A stretch of DNA of 11,652 nt from Bacteroidales bacterium UBA4417 (GTDB taxonomy: Bacteria; Bacteroidota; Bacteroidia; Bacteroidales; UBA4417). Location of the stretch: the NCBI GenBank assembly GCA_002389705.1, contig DGQJ01000357.1:11971-23622 (forward strand), in the 5' to 3' direction. The notes beneath the pieces were generated by a model. It was given only the letters and a program-made list of their open reading frames with translations. It ran no database searches and had not been told where the DNA came from. A program made the translations under genes and the position numbers. The first letter of the stretch is position 1, and each line of letters starts with the position of its first letter. This document shows, piece by piece, positions 1 to 7,141 of the stretch.

Positions 1-1421
1 CCGTTTACAAAACCGATGTGGTTCGAGGCAAGCAATTTTAGGTTGGCGTAATGCGTGGTAACCACACCCCAGGCCTTTTTGTCATTCAGGGTTTCGAGCA
101 CGGCCTCGGCAATAGCGCCGCCCGACTGTGGTTCGGTACCAGCACCAAATTCATCAATCAGGAACAGGGTTGCCGGGTTGGCAACCTGAAGCAGGTTTTT
201 GATATTGTACAGGTGGCTGCTGTAGGTACTCAAATCGTTTTCAATCGACTGCTGGTCGCCGATATCTATAAAAAGGTGATCGAAAATTCCAGCTTCCGAA
301 GTATCAAGTACCGGGATCAACAGTCCACACTGAAGCATATATTGCAGCAGGCCTGTGGTTTTAAGCAGTACCGATTTGCCGCCGGCATTTGGCCCCGAAA
401 TTATAAGTATCCTGTTATTTTCGTCCAGCGAAATATCAGAAGGTACAATATCGCGTTTCTGTTTTTTTAGCGAAAGCATCAGCAACGGATGTCGTGCCTG
501 CAGCCAGCTGAACGATTGTCTGTTGTGCAGTATTGGTTTCAGCGATCCTGTTTCGATGGCAAGCAAGGCTTTGGCACGCAGAAAATCGAGATGTCCCAGG
601 AAATCAAGAGATTCTTTCAGTAGTTCAACATAAGGGCGAAGGTCATCTGCCAATTCAATCAGGATTTTAACAATTTCGCGACGCTCGGCCAATTCGAGTT
701 CCCTGATGCTGTTGCGCAGTTCGAAAACCTCGGTAGGCTCGATGTACGAAGTTTGGCCCGTGGCTGATTCGTCGATAATTACACCGCTGATTTTACGTTT
801 GTTCGATGCATTTACAGGAATAACAGCATGCCCGTCGCGCATCACAATTTCAGTTTCGGCCGGAACATATTTGTCGAGTTTAGCCTGGGTGAGCGCCTGT
901 GCAATTTTTTTATCAATCATGTGTACCAGCCGCGACAAGCTTTTCCTGATATCGAGCAGTGCAGGCGAAGCATTATCGCGTACATTACCTTCCATATCAA
1001 TAACCCGGTTGATACCGGCAACGATTGACGGTTCTGTAACCTGGCCTGCAAGTAAACTATGCATGTACGGAAAAGTCAGGGGAGATGTTTCGGAAATAAA
1101 ATGGATACAACTGGTATAGCTGATGTAGGACGACCGCAGAAGCACCAATGTTTCGGTAGCCATAAAAGTTCCCGGCACCAGGATATGGGTGAGTTCCTCA
1201 TCAAGGTTATGGTACTCCGAAGCCGGATAGCCAAAAACGGTAAGCAGCAGGGTACGGAATTCATCTGTAATACTGAGCTGGTTATTTAAAGTTTCAGGCT
1301 GGTTGCTGAACGCTATTGCAGCAACCCGCGCTTTGCCGCCTTCGCCCAGGCAATAGCCAGTAAGCATCTGCCGGATGACATTAAAACCAGTTTTCTCTTC
1401 GAAAGTAGCGGGTAAAATCAC
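1..1421 (-). CDS. mutS2: Endonuclease MutS2, N-terminal part (cut by left window edge)
   Basis: This is a MutS-family ATPase of the MutS2 branch, known for binding branched DNA, suppressing recombination and, in some bacteria, rescuing collided ribosomes. The 473 visible residues contain the N-terminal MutS2 region beginning ILPATFEEKTGF, a helical lever/clamp segment (about 100-330), the Walker A motif GPNAGGKS at residues 343-350, and the Walker B motif LFLIDE at 419-424 followed by FGAGTEP. There is no mismatch-recognition domain, which separates it from MutS. Family members are about 780-800 residues, so the C-terminal part, where the Smr nuclease domain would lie, is outside the window. 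I chose the GTG start at 1419-1421 because the protein then begins exactly where family members begin; the first in-frame ATG lies 19 codons later and would cut conserved sequence. The gene follows the CHAT gene by 50 bp on the same strand. Identification is firm; the start is likely. Confidence 0.93.
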   Translation of the reverse strand, partial: MILPATFEEKTGFNVIRQMLTGYCLGEGGKARVAAIAFSNQPETLNNQLSITDEFRTLLLTVFGYPASEYHNLDEELTHILVPGTFMATETLVLLRSSYISYTSCIHFISETSPLTFPYMHSLLAGQVTEPSIVAGINRVIDMEGNVRDNASPALLDIRKSLSRLVHMIDKKIAQALTQAKLDKYVPAETEIVMRDGHAVIPVNASNKRKISGVIIDESATGQTSYIEPTEVFELRNSIRELELAERREIVKILIELADDLRPYVELLKESLDFLGHLDFLRAKALLAIETGSLKPILHNRQSFSWLQARHPLLMLSLKKQKRDIVPSDISLDENNRILIISGPNAGGKSVLLKTTGLLQYMLQCGLLIPVLDTSEAGIFDHLFIDIGDQQSIENDLSTYSSHLYNIKNLLQVANPATLFLIDEFGAGTEPQSGGAIAEAVLETLNDKKAWGVVTTHYANLKLLASNHIGFVN

Positions 1422-1434
1422 GATGTTTTTTTTG

Positions 1435-1442
1435 CAAAAATA
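1435..1442 (-). promoter_or_regulatory. Possible Bacteroidota -7 box (TATTTTTG) before mutS2
   Basis: Read on the minus strand, TATTTTTG matches the Bacteroidota sigma-A consensus TAnnTTTG and lies 13 bases upstream of the GTG start of mutS2. A -33 TTG/TTTG box at the expected distance is not evident. No hairpin terminator was seen in the 50 bp after the CHAT gene, so mutS2 may instead be read through from upstream. A box this short occurs by chance in AT-rich DNA. Confidence 0.3.
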
Positions 1443-1471
1443 GATAAAATCGGCCTGGGGAATGTACCTGT

Positions 1472-4400
1472 TTATGATACGTGCTTTTTATACCTCCATG
1501 CAAAATACAACAGTACCGTTATAGCCAGCAACGAAGCAATGGTTCCGTAAGTGGAAAATGGTGTTTGCTTTTTTGCAAATCCTTCCAGCGGGCTTACATC
1601 GCCCACATTCATATAAGCTGCCCAATAGTGAGGGTGCGAGGTAAGTTTGTCGCAGTTATCGAGATACTCAATTTTTGCCAGGCGCAGGGCTTCGTGCCGG
1701 GGTTTGCCCTGTGCGATATATTTGTAGAAATAGTCCATTAATTTCACCCCCGATCGGTCTTCAACAGCCCAGGCGGTCATTATAATTCCGGGTACACCTG
1801 CGTAAAAGAAATCGCGCGAAAGGCTCATGATTCCTTCACCTTTCCTCATCTTTCCTGAGCCGGTATTACATGCACTGAGTACAGCCATATCGGCCTTTAG
1901 TTCCATATTGATCAGTTCGGAAGCATTCAACATGCCATCATCAATGGTGTCGCCTTTAGCCCTGAAGAATATAAGTTTGGAATATAAAGGGTTTTCGTTG
2001 TTGATAAGCGTGTGCATGGCCAGATGTAATACCCTGTAATTGCGCGCGTTTTGTTTAAATGCGGTCTCGGTAGCCTCGTTGCCCGTGAAAGATTTTACAT
2101 TAAAATATTCGCTCAGGCTTTTAATTTCTTCCTTGGTATTGGTCAGGTTGGCAAGGGTGTTACGTAGCAGTTTCCCGTTTTCATCCTTCTGGTTCAGAAC
2201 TTCATTGGACTCATTATATGCTGGGCCAAATGCAAGTATCCGGCTGTTTTTATTCGTTTTGCGAATGCTCATTTCATCGAAGAAAGTGGTTGCTGATGGG
2301 GCATAGGCGATTGCCGATTCGCGAATGAGGTAAGGCAGTTTCCGGTAGGTTGGCTTGTTGGTATCGGGCAGCCTGGTAAGCAGCACATCGAATGAAAGGT
2401 ATCCCAGTTCGGCATCAGGTATAAGTATCAGTTCTTTCCCTTTAATAATCGGCTCAATAGGTTGCAACAGTTGTTTATAAACTGAATAGGATGCAAAAAC
2501 AAATGTCTTGAAATCAGCAGCCGTGTAATTGTTGAATTCTTTTCCGGTTAGCTGGTCTCTGAGCGTAGCCATATTCCCTGCAAATGATTTATCGATAGGG
2601 GAGGTTACAAGTTTTTTGTCGCGGGCAGTTATTGCAAAAATGTATAAGGTCGAGTCGGCTAATGTAAACTCAATCATGGCTTGTCCTGGCGAAAGTTTTT
2701 TCTGTATGTCGGCAATGGAAATTACCGAATTATCGTATTTGAGGTTGTAATATGCGGGGTAATTTTTTTCGATTGATTTAATGAGTTCATCCTGTTTACG
2801 GTTCAGGTCAAAAAGCCTGCTGTTCCACATTTTAATTTTTGTTTCGTCCGGATCGGGCAGTAATTTCTGATCGTGAATCTGTTTATTGTAGAAATAGATT
2901 TCTGATTTCAGGCTGGCGTCCTGGTTCAGCAGGTTTTCGGGGATGCGTCCGATATTGCGTGCTTCCTTGTCGCGCAGGTGCGACAACAATACAGCTGATT
3001 TCCCTTTTTCGCACAGGCTGAAAGCTTCATCCATGGCCTCGGGGCGTTTGGTTTTGTTATACAGTGCCACCTGTGCCAGCAGTGCGTTCGAAAATGTGGT
3101 TTTTTCGTTCTCGGAAATAAACAATTTGCTGTTTTCGTCCTGGTAGGTTGAGCGCAGCATTTCAACCATTTTCAGGGCAAGGTTAAAAGTGGTTATGCTG
3201 TTCTTGAGTAAATCGGTACGTGTTGAGTCCGAAAGGTAGAGCCTGAGCAGTGCTGTGGCTTTGCTGATAAGCGGGTTTAAAAGGTTCTCGTTCAGGTTTT
3301 CGGCTGAAATGGCAGGGTTATCAGTAATGTTTTGCGAAGTAAATCCCGGGAAACCGGCTATCAGTGAAAACTGCATATACCGCAGGCTTTTGTTGTAATC
3401 GTTTACCCGGTCGTAATACCGGCCTATGTAATTATATGCGGTTGATACATCGATGTTAACATTCCCAAATGCTTTCTTATAGAGTTCCAGTGATTTATTG
3501 AGGTACACAATTGCTTTTTTATCACCAACATCTGATAAAAAATCGCCATATCTCAAATAGGTTAGTGCCGTTTCCGAATTTTCTTCGCCGTACATTTCAA
3601 TACTTTTGGCCAATGCCTGTTTATAGTAAAGGTCGGCCATGGTTTTATCATTCATCCGGAAGTATACATTTGCCAGCCCTCTTAAAATTTTCACCGAGTT
3701 TGTCAGTTTGGTTCCGATGGATAATCCTTTGGAATAATAGCTTATAGCCGTGGTATAATTCCCTTTTTTTTCTGCTATAAATCCCATGTTATTGTACAGG
3801 GTCAGCAAGTCAGCCTGGTTTCCGGGTGTTTTCTCCAGTATTATTTCCAGGGATTTGTCGAGATAGCTTTGGGCTTTTTCGTAATCGGCAGTATAAATAT
3901 ACGTTACTCCCATATTGAGAAAAAGTGACCCTGCCAATATGGTATTGGATTGATTTTGTGAGATATAAAAAATTTCAGCTTTTTTCAGGTACTCGATAGC
4001 TTTCAGGTCATTACGGATAAGCTGGTAAAATCTTCCCATATTCACATACAACGAGGCCAGTTTAGGATCGTTGGGCTGAAGCACTTCCTGGTTAACTTTC
4101 AGCGATTTTAAGAAATACTGCTCAGCTTTTTCGTAGTTGCTGGTCATGGAATATACAATCCCGATGTTTTGCAATGAACTTGCATAATTCGAACTTTTTA
4201 CCCGGTTTGCCTGCTGGTAAGTTTCAATTGCTTTCTGGTATTCGCCCAGGGCTTCTTCGAAACGGTTCTGGTACAGGAACACAGTTCCCATACCATTGTA
4301 CGACAACGCCAGCCCGGTATCGGGTACTGACAAACGGCTTAAGTAAGTCCGGATGTTACGGTTGAAAAGCGCTGCAGCCTCGGCAAATTGCCGCTTATCG

Positions 4401-4786
4401 GAATATAGTAAGGCCTTTTTATGGATAAGCCCGTTATACAGGTTTCCGGCTGTATCAATTTTGGTCACAGCCAGGGCAAGCGATTGATCCGTAAGTTGCA
4501 TGGCCTGGTCAAGGTCGCCTTTAGACCTGAAACAATCAATCATGCCTGAAATGCTCTCAACCCATGTAGCGTATTGTTTATTTTTCAGGTTATAATCAAC
4601 GGATTTTCTGAAAAAAATGACAGCTGAATCGTAACTTCCCCGGTTTTTTAATTGTTCGGCAAATACTTGATCCGACAGATGTTGCTTTTGTGAACTATCT
4701 TTTGCAGAGTTATTACATGCAACCAGAACTACAAGTAATGAGAACAATAGAAACCGTAAGCAAAATAATGCCGGAGGCCTTTTCAT
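1472..4786 (-). CDS. TPR-CHAT domain lipoprotein (caspase-like peptidase) with C-terminal membrane anchor
   Basis: The protein has 1104 residues from the ATG at 4784-4786. I chose this start because it gives a clean lipoprotein signal (MKRPP, a hydrophobic stretch, then LVAC with Cys24 as the lipidated residue); a further 23 in-frame codons upstream look non-coding. About ten tetratricopeptide repeats span roughly residues 45-475, followed by a helical linker and a CHAT domain (about 790-1068). The caspase-like dyad is visible: His925 in LHLAMHT and Cys973 in LSACNTGSG, followed by the typical GEGIMSLSRDFFYAGVPGII and HPHYWAAY segments. CHAT domains are clan-CD cysteine peptidases, usually activated by protein partners bound through the TPRs. 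A second hydrophobic segment (about 1078-1097) followed by RYKKH ends the protein. Lipidation plus this positive tail suggests a periplasmic body tethered to the inner membrane at both ends. Substrate unknown. The gene lies downstream of the secreted protein and is separated from it by a terminator and its own promoter box. Confidence 0.9.
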   Translation of the reverse strand: MKRPPALFCLRFLLFSLLVVLVACNNSAKDSSQKQHLSDQVFAEQLKNRGSYDSAVIFFRKSVDYNLKNKQYATWVESISGMIDCFRSKGDLDQAMQLTDQSLALAVTKIDTAGNLYNGLIHKKALLYSDKRQFAEAAALFNRNIRTYLSRLSVPDTGLALSYNGMGTVFLYQNRFEEALGEYQKAIETYQQANRVKSSNYASSLQNIGIVYSMTSNYEKAEQYFLKSLKVNQEVLQPNDPKLASLYVNMGRFYQLIRNDLKAIEYLKKAEIFYISQNQSNTILAGSLFLNMGVTYIYTADYEKAQSYLDKSLEIILEKTPGNQADLLTLYNNMGFIAEKKGNYTTAISYYSKGLSIGTKLTNSVKILRGLANVYFRMNDKTMADLYYKQALAKSIEMYGEENSETALTYLRYGDFLSDVGDKKAIVYLNKSLELYKKAFGNVNIDVSTAYNYIGRYYDRVNDYNKSLRYMQFSLIAGFPGFTSQNITDNPAISAENLNENLLNPLISKATALLRLYLSDSTRTDLLKNSITTFNLALKMVEMLRSTYQDENSKLFISENEKTTFSNALLAQVALYNKTKRPEAMDEAFSLCEKGKSAVLLSHLRDKEARNIGRIPENLLNQDASLKSEIYFYNKQIHDQKLLPDPDETKIKMWNSRLFDLNRKQDELIKSIEKNYPAYYNLKYDNSVISIADIQKKLSPGQAMIEFTLADSTLYIFAITARDKKLVTSPIDKSFAGNMATLRDQLTGKEFNNYTAADFKTFVFASYSVYKQLLQPIEPIIKGKELILIPDAELGYLSFDVLLTRLPDTNKPTYRKLPYLIRESAIAYAPSATTFFDEMSIRKTNKNSRILAFGPAYNESNEVLNQKDENGKLLRNTLANLTNTKEEIKSLSEYFNVKSFTGNEATETAFKQNARNYRVLHLAMHTLINNENPLYSKLIFFRAKGDTIDDGMLNASELINMELKADMAVLSACNTGSGKMRKGEGIMSLSRDFFYAGVPGIIMTAWAVEDRSGVKLMDYFYKYIAQGKPRHEALRLAKIEYLDNCDKLTSHPHYWAAYMNVGDVSPLEGFAKKQTPFSTYGTIASLLAITVLLYFAWRYKKHVS

Positions 4787-4841
4787 AGGGCAAAATTTTG
4801 TGTGTATGTATGGGAGTTGATCGTGATTTGTGGTGGTAGGA

Positions 4842-4849
4842 CAAAGATA
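4842..4849 (-). promoter_or_regulatory. -7 box (TATCTTTG) of the TPR-CHAT gene promoter
   Basis: Minus-strand TATCTTTG is a perfect match to TAnnTTTG. It lies between the terminator of the upstream gene and the chosen CHAT start, 55 bases before the ATG at 4786, and predicts a leader of about 50 nt. No convincing -33 box is visible at 17-23 bases upstream. Its position within the longer open frame also supports the shorter start, since a transcript beginning here would not carry the upstream ATG. Confidence 0.5.
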
Positions 4850-4872
4850 ACACAAAGTTGCCGGTAAGGCAT

Positions 4873-4901
4873 AAAAAAAAGGAGCGTTTAGCTCCTTTTT
4901 T
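4873..4901 (-). terminator. Rho-independent terminator after the T9SS-secreted protein gene
   Basis: The stem GGAGC/GCTCC (4881-4885 with 4891-4895) encloses a 5-base loop and is flanked by eight A (4873-4880) and six T (4896-4901), so the paired region can extend and a U-run follows on either strand. It lies 22 bases past the stop of the minus-strand gene at 4924, which it most likely terminates. It also separates that gene from the CHAT gene, suggesting two transcripts. Confidence 0.85.
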
Positions 4902-4923
4902 ATGAACTATAAACGGTTAATAA

Positions 4924-6162
4924 TTATTCAGCTTTGAGTAGGCGGATTGTGTTGTTATATTCCGATGTTTTTGCCTGTATCCGAACTTTACAGATGTAAT
5001 AACCTTTTGCAAGTTGCGATGCTTCGAGGGTATATTCCTGGTAGCCTGCATTCAGTTGTCCGGTTGAAATCCGTTTTACTAATTGCCCGTTGGTGCCATA
5101 AACCTCGATGGTTGCATTGCCTGACTCGGGCGCATAGATGTTTAGTTTTGTCGAATTTTTAAACGGATTGGGGTAGTTGCTCAGCTTGAGCGAAGGTTTC
5201 CCAAATTTAATGAGCGGCGATGCAAAGTTGAGTTTGCTTTCGTTCTGGATAGCTGCATTTACAAGGCTTGTATTCTTGTCCATATTGAGGGTAGCCGTCA
5301 TTCCTTCGCCAAAAGCAGAGGTGCTGGTACCGTGTATTGTAATAAAAGCTTCACCGGCGTTGAAATTAACAGGCTGGGTATTTGGATCACCCCATATTAC
5401 CCTGATCTGGCCGTTTTCAATATTGTATTCGTATCCTGTGCCCTTAAATTCGACTGACTCAATATCGAGCAGTTCCGACGGATAGTTGATGATTAAACCT
5501 GCGCCTGTAATGGACAGCGGGTTACGGGTAATGATTTCGGTGGAAAACGATTCGCCGCTGCTTACCGAAATTTCACCTTCCTGTGCAACCGGGACTGCCG
5601 GGGTTGTATTAGCCGTTGGAACAAAAGTACCTCCAACATCACCAGAACAGGTTCCGCCAATACCTTTGGGATTGTATTCGGTACCTTTCATATTTGTTAA
5701 GGTAATGCTTTTTATTTCAAACCTCCATGGATCAACCGGGAAAGGTTTCCTCAGTAGCAGGTTTTTCAGAAAAAGAGTATAGTCCTGCCAGTTCACACTG
5801 CCCGATCCGTTAACATCGGAAGCCAGCATCTGCAGCGGTGTAAATTCGAGTCTGCCCGCCAGGTGCAAAAACAATAGCATAGCATCGTAATAAGTTGCGC
5901 CTTTGCTTGCAATGTTGGTTGTTCCTGTAATCGTGTAATTACCGGCAGCCAGGTTAGTGAATGTATAAATTCCATCGGCCCCCGTTTTATAAGTCAGCAT
6001 TGAATTATTATCAATATTTTTAAGTGTTACCATAACATAACCTATAGGCCTGGCCGAATCGCCCTGGTAAAGAGCCTGTCCGCGAAGTTCTGCTGCTTTA
6101 AGAGTCTGAACTGAAACTAATGCTAACATAAGAAGCATTACGAAGGTAATTTTGTTTTTCAT
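4924..6162 (-). CDS. Secreted protein with CnaB-like, dockerin-like and cohesin-like domains and T9SS sorting tail
   Basis: The 412-residue protein begins with a Sec signal peptide (MKNK, hydrophobic core, cleavage near TLKA-AE at 23/24). Residues 26-85 resemble a CnaB/carboxypeptidase-regulatory beta fold (GYVMVTLKN, GADGIYTFTNLAAGNYTI). Residues 88-140 resemble a dockerin: a degenerate first half, then a calcium loop DVNGSGSVNWQD at 116-127 with D116, N118, S120 and D127 in EF-hand positions. GTCSGDVGGTFVP (170-182) looks like a degenerate copy of the CxGDVNGSxxP motif common in such proteins. Residues about 197-320 have the pattern of a cohesin-like domain (ITGAGLIINYPSELLDIESVEF, then GQIRVIWGD). 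Residues 325-412, starting LKLSNYPNPFKNSTKLN, are a type IX secretion system type A sorting domain, which directs export and surface attachment or release. A role in cell-surface assembly or adhesion is plausible but unproven. The gene is transcribed divergently from the sigma factor gene. Confidence 0.85.
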   Translation of the reverse strand: MKNKITFVMLLMLALVSVQTLKAAELRGQALYQGDSARPIGYVMVTLKNIDNNSMLTYKTGADGIYTFTNLAAGNYTITGTTNIASKGATYYDAMLLFLHLAGRLEFTPLQMLASDVNGSGSVNWQDYTLFLKNLLLRKPFPVDPWRFEIKSITLTNMKGTEYNPKGIGGTCSGDVGGTFVPTANTTPAVPVAQEGEISVSSGESFSTEIITRNPLSITGAGLIINYPSELLDIESVEFKGTGYEYNIENGQIRVIWGDPNTQPVNFNAGEAFITIHGTSTSAFGEGMTATLNMDKNTSLVNAAIQNESKLNFASPLIKFGKPSLKLSNYPNPFKNSTKLNIYAPESGNATIEVYGTNGQLVKRISTGQLNAGYQEYTLEASQLAKGYYICKVRIQAKTSEYNNTIRLLKAE

Positions 6163-6291
6163 GGCGTTTTTCTTTAGTTGTAATTTTTTTTGGTTTTTGG
6201 ATTTATGTAAATTTTTCTGAAGGTATGTGTCCGAGTAATCAGGTTAACTTACATACATAAAGTGACACTCCTCCTTTATACGTTACATGTC

Positions 6292-6331
6292 TTAATCCAT
6301 GATTTCAAAAAAGGTAATATGAGTTTCGAAA
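6292..6331 (-). repeat. Inverted ~40-bp promoter-like motif, copy 1 (faces the secreted-protein gene)
   Basis: Read on the minus strand, this copy carries, in order, TTTCGAAA, TATTACCTTTTTT, AAATC and TGGAT. Copy 2 has the same blocks in the same order on the other strand, with two one-base gaps. By hand alignment about 33 of 41 columns agree. The copy points towards the minus-strand gene and ends about 130 bases before its ATG. TTTCGAAA is itself a palindrome and could be an operator half or a protein-binding core. Confidence 0.7.
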
Positions 6332-6344
6332 AATATTTACTAAT

Positions 6345-6372
6345 CAAATGTAAATTTGTGCCATCTTTGCAA
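6345..6372 (-). promoter_or_regulatory. Probable promoter of the secreted-protein gene (TTG-N17-TACATTTG)
   Basis: On the minus strand a TTG (6372-6370) is followed after 17 bases by TACATTTG (6352-6345), matching the Bacteroidota arrangement of a -33 TTG and a -7 TAnnTTTG. Transcription would begin near 6338 and pass through copy 1 of the inverted motif before reaching the ATG at 6162. Confidence 0.5.
6351..6358 (+). promoter_or_regulatory. Possible -7 box (TAAATTTG) for the sigma factor operon
   Basis: Plus-strand TAAATTTG matches TAnnTTTG and overlaps the opposite-strand box by two bases; together they form the imperfect palindrome CAAATGTAAATTTG (6345-6358). A -33 TTG is not evident on this strand, so the assignment is weaker than for the minus-strand promoter. 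The predicted leader is nearly 190 nt. Confidence 0.35.
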
Positions 6373-6507
6373 TAGAAATTGCCGGAAAGTGTTGTTGTTT
6401 TTGCAATTTTTGCCTAAGTGGATGTAAAATGTTGATAAGTTTAAATTGGTCTAATGAATTGAAAAACAGAGGTTAAGAAAAAAGTTTCAAAAAATATTGA
6501 AAAAAAC

Positions 6508-6545
6508 TTTCGAAATGGTATTACCTTTTTTTAAAATCTGGATAA
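6508..6545 (+). repeat. Inverted ~40-bp promoter-like motif, copy 2 (faces the sigma factor gene)
   Basis: This plus-strand copy has TTTCGAAA at 6508-6515, TATTACC at 6519-6525 followed by a T-run, AAATC at 6534-6538 and TGGAT at 6539-6543. It ends 11 bases before the ATG at 6557. If it is a promoter the transcript would be nearly leaderless; if it is an operator, binding would block translation-proximal transcription of the sigma gene. Confidence 0.7.
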
Positions 6546-6556
6546 TATAGCAAGTG

Positions 6557-7141
6557 ATGATACATTATTCTGATGAAGCCATACAGGAAGGATTGAGGTT
6601 AAGGAGTGATTACATCATTAATTTCATCTACAAAGAGTATTTTCCACTGATCAGATTTCTGGTTACCGAGAATGGAGGGTCAGGTGAGGATGCTGAGGAT
6701 GTATTTCAGGACGGGATTATCATCATTTATAATAAAATTAGCCTGAACCAATTAAAACTTACCAGTTCTTTTAAAACCTACATGTACTCTGTTTGCCGAA
6801 ACCTCTGGCTGCAAAAGCTTAACAAGCGCAAAGCCATATTCGATAAACTCACCGATGTAGAAGAGTATATTGATCTGCCAAAAGACATGCTCCAGGAAGC
6901 AAGTTTAGAAGAGGCCGAATTGCACAGGATTATTCAGATACATTTTCTGTCGTTAGCTGATGACTGCCAGAAACTGTTGCGGTTATTTACCAAGAATATT
7001 CCTTTGCGGGAGATTGCTTCGATGCTTGGATATAAAACTGAAAAGTATGCCAAAACCAGGAAGTATCTTTGTAAAGAAGAGTTGAAAAAACGCATTGCTA
7101 GTGATCCACGAAGTCAAAAAATAATCAAAAATGACAACTAA
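6557..7141 (+). CDS. ECF-like sigma-70 family RNA polymerase sigma factor
   Basis: The protein has 194 residues from the ATG at 6557; a GTG directly upstream at 6554 would add one residue. Its size and two-domain plan fit extracytoplasmic-function sigma factors. Region 2 is at about 20-95, with DAEDVFQDGI (45-54) and FKTYMYSVCRNLWLQKLNKRK (72-92), the segment that melts and reads the -10 element. Region 4 is at about 132-182, with the helix-turn-helix IPLREIASMLGYKTEKYAKTRKYLCKEEL that reads the -35 element. There is no region 1 or 3. It is the first gene of a two-gene unit and overlaps the next gene by 11 bases, as expected for a sigma factor translated together with its regulator. The facing motif copies upstream make autoregulation plausible. 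Family assignment is secure; the ECF subgroup is not determined. Confidence 0.87.
   Translation: MIHYSDEAIQEGLRLRSDYIINFIYKEYFPLIRFLVTENGGSGEDAEDVFQDGIIIIYNKISLNQLKLTSSFKTYMYSVCRNLWLQKLNKRKAIFDKLTDVEEYIDLPKDMLQEASLEEAELHRIIQIHFLSLADDCQKLLRLFTKNIPLREIASMLGYKTEKYAKTRKYLCKEELKKRIASDPRSQKIIKNDN

Larger units (their letters stand above)
6163..6553. other. Divergent intergenic control region (391 bp)
   Basis: This AT-rich stretch between the secreted-protein gene and the sigma factor gene contains no credible coding frame. It holds two interleaved promoter boxes around 6345-6358, two inverted copies of a ~40-bp motif (6292-6331 and 6508-6545), and a short direct repeat in which TTTGCAAT is followed by TTGCC (6366-6383 and 6400-6414). 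The leaders predicted for both transcripts are long, about 180-190 nt. No Shine-Dalgarno sequence is visible before either start. Confidence 0.7.

Noticed and set aside
51..1289. Several plus-strand open frames of 66-139 codons opposite the left end
   Set aside because: They lie antisense to the MutS2 reading frame, which carries Walker A and B motifs and continuous family-like sequence; their translations show no recognisable pattern.
1481..4365. Plus-strand frames opposite the TPR-CHAT gene, and a minus-strand frame at 2926-3165
   Set aside because: They are shadows of a gene with clear TPR and CHAT motifs and have no domain-like sequence of their own.
1472..4786. CRISPR-associated TPR-CHAT peptidase (type III-E-like)
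   Set aside because: No cas genes or repeat array are in the window, and this protein has a lipoprotein signal and a membrane anchor, which the CRISPR-linked enzyme does not need.
4787..4855. Extended N terminus of the CHAT gene starting at 4855
   Set aside because: The extra 23 residues precede a complete lipoprotein signal peptide, and the only good promoter box lies inside this stretch, so the extension is unlikely to be transcribed or translated.
4924..6162. Cellulosome scaffold component
   Set aside because: There is only one divergent cohesin-like domain, one degenerate dockerin-like repeat and no carbohydrate-binding or glycosidase domain; the T9SS tail points to a different cell-surface role.
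6163..6553. Riboswitch or small RNA gene in the sigma/secreted-protein gap
   Set aside because: No stable GC-rich fold or terminator-like hairpin was seen; the inverted arms are AT-rich, far apart and better explained as paired control elements.
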